Positions 60,621-64,000 of a DNA stretch of 64,000 bases are shown here, piece after piece; the stretch's first letter is position 1; each line of letters begins with the position of its first letter. The DNA is from Centropus unirufus (Eukaryota > Chordata > Aves > Cuculiformes > Centropidae): positions 481,523-545,522 of the forward strand of contig VYZI01000105.1 in NCBI GenBank assembly GCA_013397695.1, in the 5' to 3' direction. The position numbers and the translations under genes are program-made. The notes beneath the pieces are model-generated. The model made no database searches. It saw only the letters and a program-made list of their open reading frames with translations, and was not told where the DNA came from.

Positions 60621-63600
60621 GTGTCCTGTCACTTCAAATAAAATTTGAACAATTAATTTCCAAATTTAACCCCTAGAATGGCTCTGATTGCATGTAAAAT
60701 AAGAGAAATATTCTATATTGAAAACTGCAATAAACTTCTGTCAGTCTGGACTACCACTCTGATAAAGATCCCTTTATTGGGCTATTTTCTGTTTGTTTTT
60801 TATTATTTTATTTCAATTCTTTTTTATGAGCAGCTCATAAAGGGAATGCACAGACTTGACTCTGATCCCTGTATTTCTTTCTTCAAAGCAAAATATTGAA
60901 TATGCCCTGAGTTTAAGTGAACTAAATAGTCCTAAATATGAAAAATATTACTTCAGTCAAGACAATTTCGACTACAGATAACACCACAACCAAGATTGTA
61001 GCTATGCCTATATCTGTGAGATTTGTGCTTCGTGCGCATGATAAAAGCACAAGTTTTGTATCCAGATTTTGCATAGTGAAACCCATTTCATTGTGCAAGA
61101 ATTTCTTATATNTAATTAATTTTTAAAAAAAGAATTTTCGATATTAATAATCTGTATCTTCCTGATATTTCCTGATATTAATAATCTGTATCCTTCTCTG
61201 TTCTCCTCCTCCCTCCTCACTTCTATCTTCACATCAAGCTACCAAGGAGCCTACATGACAGTCATCTAAAATTGTTGCTGATGAACTCTACACAAACAGT
61301 ACACACATTTTCAAGGAGAAAAAGAGAAGAGGGTAAGAGAAGGCACAAAAAGAGCCCTATGTTTTTCAGCTAAATATGGGTTCAAATGTGGTGAAATTAT
61401 TTTTCTAATCTTGTTTAGCCATTATCTCTTCTATAAATATATCAACGGTGGGGAAAGAGGGGAAGAACAAGAAAAATGTATAAGTGTTTTCCCTTTCTAG
61501 TCTTTAGTTCTGGAAGGGGAGGTAGAGGGCAGAAGTTTAACCCATTCTCAGGGAAATATAACACTGCCTATTGACCCAATTTCTTCCTTAAATCTCCATG
61601 AAAGAAAAGATACATAGCAGAAATTTTGTTGTGAAATTCACACCATGTGAATGACATGGTGTTATGTACAAGTAGTTTCATTCACTGATCATTAGGAAAA
61701 ACACCCCCAAAGAAGCAAAAAAAAAAAAAAGAAAAGCTAAAAAACTCTTACAACACAGCAAAGCTTACTTGCCTGATTGTTTTTCACATAAATACAGTCA
61801 GAAAAGGAAAAAACCCTACTTAGACCTTAAATCTTGGCTGGTTTTGGTACTATTTCAAGTGACCCATCTCTGGACTTAACTGCTGCCCCCGTGTTCCTGG
61901 CAGGTGAGATATCTCTTGTTGGGTTCAAGAGACCCAAATGCAAAGCACTTTTTAAAGTTCAAGAATAGACTGAAGTACCCATCTAGTCTTAATCTCAGAG
62001 AAAATCCTTATGCTGAAAATGATTGCTTTCACTGCTCCAGCTAAAGCAGATAGGTTTTGTAACAGAATGCAGCAAGCTCTGTTATCAGCTTCAATGAGAG
62101 CTCAGCTTCTGCTCTTTGTGCACACTCACAGCATCTTCTCAGAGGGATTCACAGTTAAAGGAATTCACTGCTGAGATGGACTATTTTTCTCCACATGATA
62201 ACACAACACCTACAAGATGGAGCCACCAGCTATATGAAGGCATCTAAGCCTCCATTTCAAAGTGTAAATAACAATTCAGAGCTACAAGAAACAAAAGAGC
62301 TACATGTGGGAAAACAATATTCAAATTGCTATGATAAAAATGATGAATCCAGGGAAAATGAAATTTGAGGCTAGAGGAAAACCAGTGGGAAATATAGCAA
62401 GGAACTATGAAAAGGACAGGAAATCACAGTTCAAATAGAATAGACGAAAACTTAAGTATAATTAAAGGCTCTTAGGAAGTTGGAGAAAGACATAATGATG
62501 AAAAAAAAAGCAATAACATGAAGTGGGGGCTGTCGACATAAGATTAATACATTGAAAGTAATTGTATGCTTACTTTCTACACAGAAATATGGCCCATTTC
62601 ACAAGTGATTACATGTACTTAAAGAATTTTCCCCATAATAGCTCTGCTGAGGTCTTAAATAGAAAACTGCATTCTGCATCTAATTGTAAATGGGATAATG
62701 AAATTTCAAGACATTGCTTAAAACTCCTCCTTCTAATTCCTATAAGATGCCCTAGACCACACCGCCTATTCTACTGTATGAAATCTAGCAGAATTCTCAG
62801 TGTTTCGTAATGACTAACTCAGCTTGGTAGAAATGATAGGTAAGAGCAAATTTGAGTAACCTAGTGGATGCAGCACTCATCTGAGATGAGAGATTCCTTT
62901 CAACTAGTCTGAAACTAGCAGTTGCACATTTACAGGTAAATGATCATTATAGTAATTATCATGGACTTTACATCCAGCATATTGTCATTATTCATTCTTC
63001 TGGTCAAATTTTAGAAGTCAAAAGCTGAGGCAGTTGGTCTTGTTTATTTGTCCATTTAGTAATTTTAGCATAAATGTAAAATTTATAAATGTAAAAGTCC
63101 TGATTGAAGTATTAGCCCAGTATCTCTAGAAGGTAAGGGCTCAAGAGATTAATCCAAACTTAGAGAGGAGTCTCTCCTGTATATTGTCAAGGTACTTTAA
63201 TACATGTTTCTGAGTTCAGGAACAGATAAATATTATGTGGTAACTGCCACAGTAGGTTCCTTTACTTTTATTGCACTTTAGAAATCTCCATTTGAAATAA
63301 GATGATAAAGTGACATAAATTTATTTTGGGACATATTTGACATGCAATGACAGAGTAGTTGCTGTATGGAGAATGTATAAATTTGAGAAGATGGCTATGT
63401 CAATCAAACAGTTTTTCCCTAAGAATGCCTCAGGGTCGAAGAAAGCTAAGGAATGGAGAATATATAATTTATACCAAGGATTTTTGATGGCCTTCCTTGT
63501 CATAAAAAATAACCTAAATAAATTGCATCATCATACTCTTTTAATCTCATAATCTTATTAGATATAATTGACAGTCAACAATCAAAGATGAAACGACTGA

Positions 63601-64000
63601 GAACTGGCTAAAGAAGTGGACAACATAGAAAATATAATCTATTAAAAAAAATCACAGGTCAGAATAAGAGTCAGAAAGCTGTCAAATGTACAGAAGCCAA
63701 ACTCAACATTCTGAAATTAATCTTAACCAGCAATCGCTGCATGATAGTTTCTACGACCACGTCTCAATGTCACAGAAGTCATGTTGCTTTAAATGCTCTC
63801 TGTGTCTTCCTTGCGTTTGTCACTTTGACAACAATTTAAATTAGATTAAGCATGAATTAATATACAAAAAGACTAGGGGATTATTAGGTATGAAGTGCTG
63901 CTGGCATACAGGATTATTTTAAAGAACAATTGTGCATGTGCCTGTATATAACTAAGAAGGTAATGCCATGATGCCAGTTAGTACCTTTCTCAAGTGAGAA
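60621..64000. other. unique AT-rich DNA, no gene seen
   Basis: About 3.4 kb to the window end. It holds a direct repeat (61141-61158 and 61175-61192), an A-run near 61718-61731, and one undetermined base (N) at 61112. Open frames such as 62562-62810 are short and unrecognised. Confidence 0.5.
61141..61192. repeat. 18-bp direct repeat, 34-bp period
   Basis: ATATTAATAATCTGTATC occurs at 61141-61158 and again at 61175-61192, separated by 16 bp that themselves contain 'cctgatatt' twice. It is a small local duplication. Confidence 0.9.

Noticed and set aside
61112..61112. N within an open frame at 60938-61126
   Set aside because: A single undetermined base is an assembly or sequencing ambiguity and has no biological meaning by itself.

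Overview
The window looks like non-coding DNA from a bird genome, probably a neoavian bird. The evidence is at least 21 fragments of the CR1 non-LTR retrotransposon, most ending in the diagnostic CR1 3' octamer (sense ATTCTATG, antisense TCATAGAA). There are also solo long terminal repeats (LTRs) of two families I recognise from avian genomes. The DNA is AT-rich. I see no bacterial or phage gene organisation, no operons, no tRNA or rRNA and no CRISPR array. I could not support a complete protein-coding gene. Most longer open frames either lie inside CR1 or LTR copies or are about as long as chance predicts.

Layout. 0-14 kb: a sense CR1 (466-1091), an old antisense CR1 scrap (2458-2625), a sense CR1 with an internal 25-bp duplication (8345-8860), and long unique AT-rich DNA. 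A possible orphan coding exon lies at 1641-1771. 14-16 kb: an ERVL-type solo LTR (14341-14932) flanked by a perfect 5-bp duplication, followed 0.3 kb later by an internally deleted LTR of the same family in inverted orientation (15254-15438). 16-31 kb: unique DNA, a minus-strand LTR (22880-23741), an antisense CR1 beside it (23879-24572), a possible further LTR (28286-28668) and a CR1 tail with a mutated, expanded octamer array (28971-29249). 31-43 kb: several short CR1 fragments, a CR1/LTR junction (35826-36139), and a second copy of the minus-strand LTR (40070-40765) next to the truncated end of a CR1 (39619-40050). 43-50 kb: a 1.4-kb sense CR1 holding a decayed reverse-transcriptase region (45430-46822). 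52-58.7 kb: the densest repeat cluster, with a long antisense CR1 (54532-56920) split by a second CR1 (55373-55985), then two further CR1 pieces in opposite orientations and another antisense copy. 60-64 kb: one sense CR1 tail and unique DNA with one undetermined base (61112).

No set of genes works together here. The biology that can be read is a record of transposon insertion, nesting, truncation and slippage in a gene-poor region. A few unique stretches, for example 51720-51980 and 57770-58030, carry clustered homeodomain-type TAATTA sites and might be regulatory, but only a cross-species alignment could show that. I did not find a convincing undescribed biological system. The best leads are the orphan exon candidate, the inverted LTR pair with a palindromic deletion junction, and the nested CR1 cluster.
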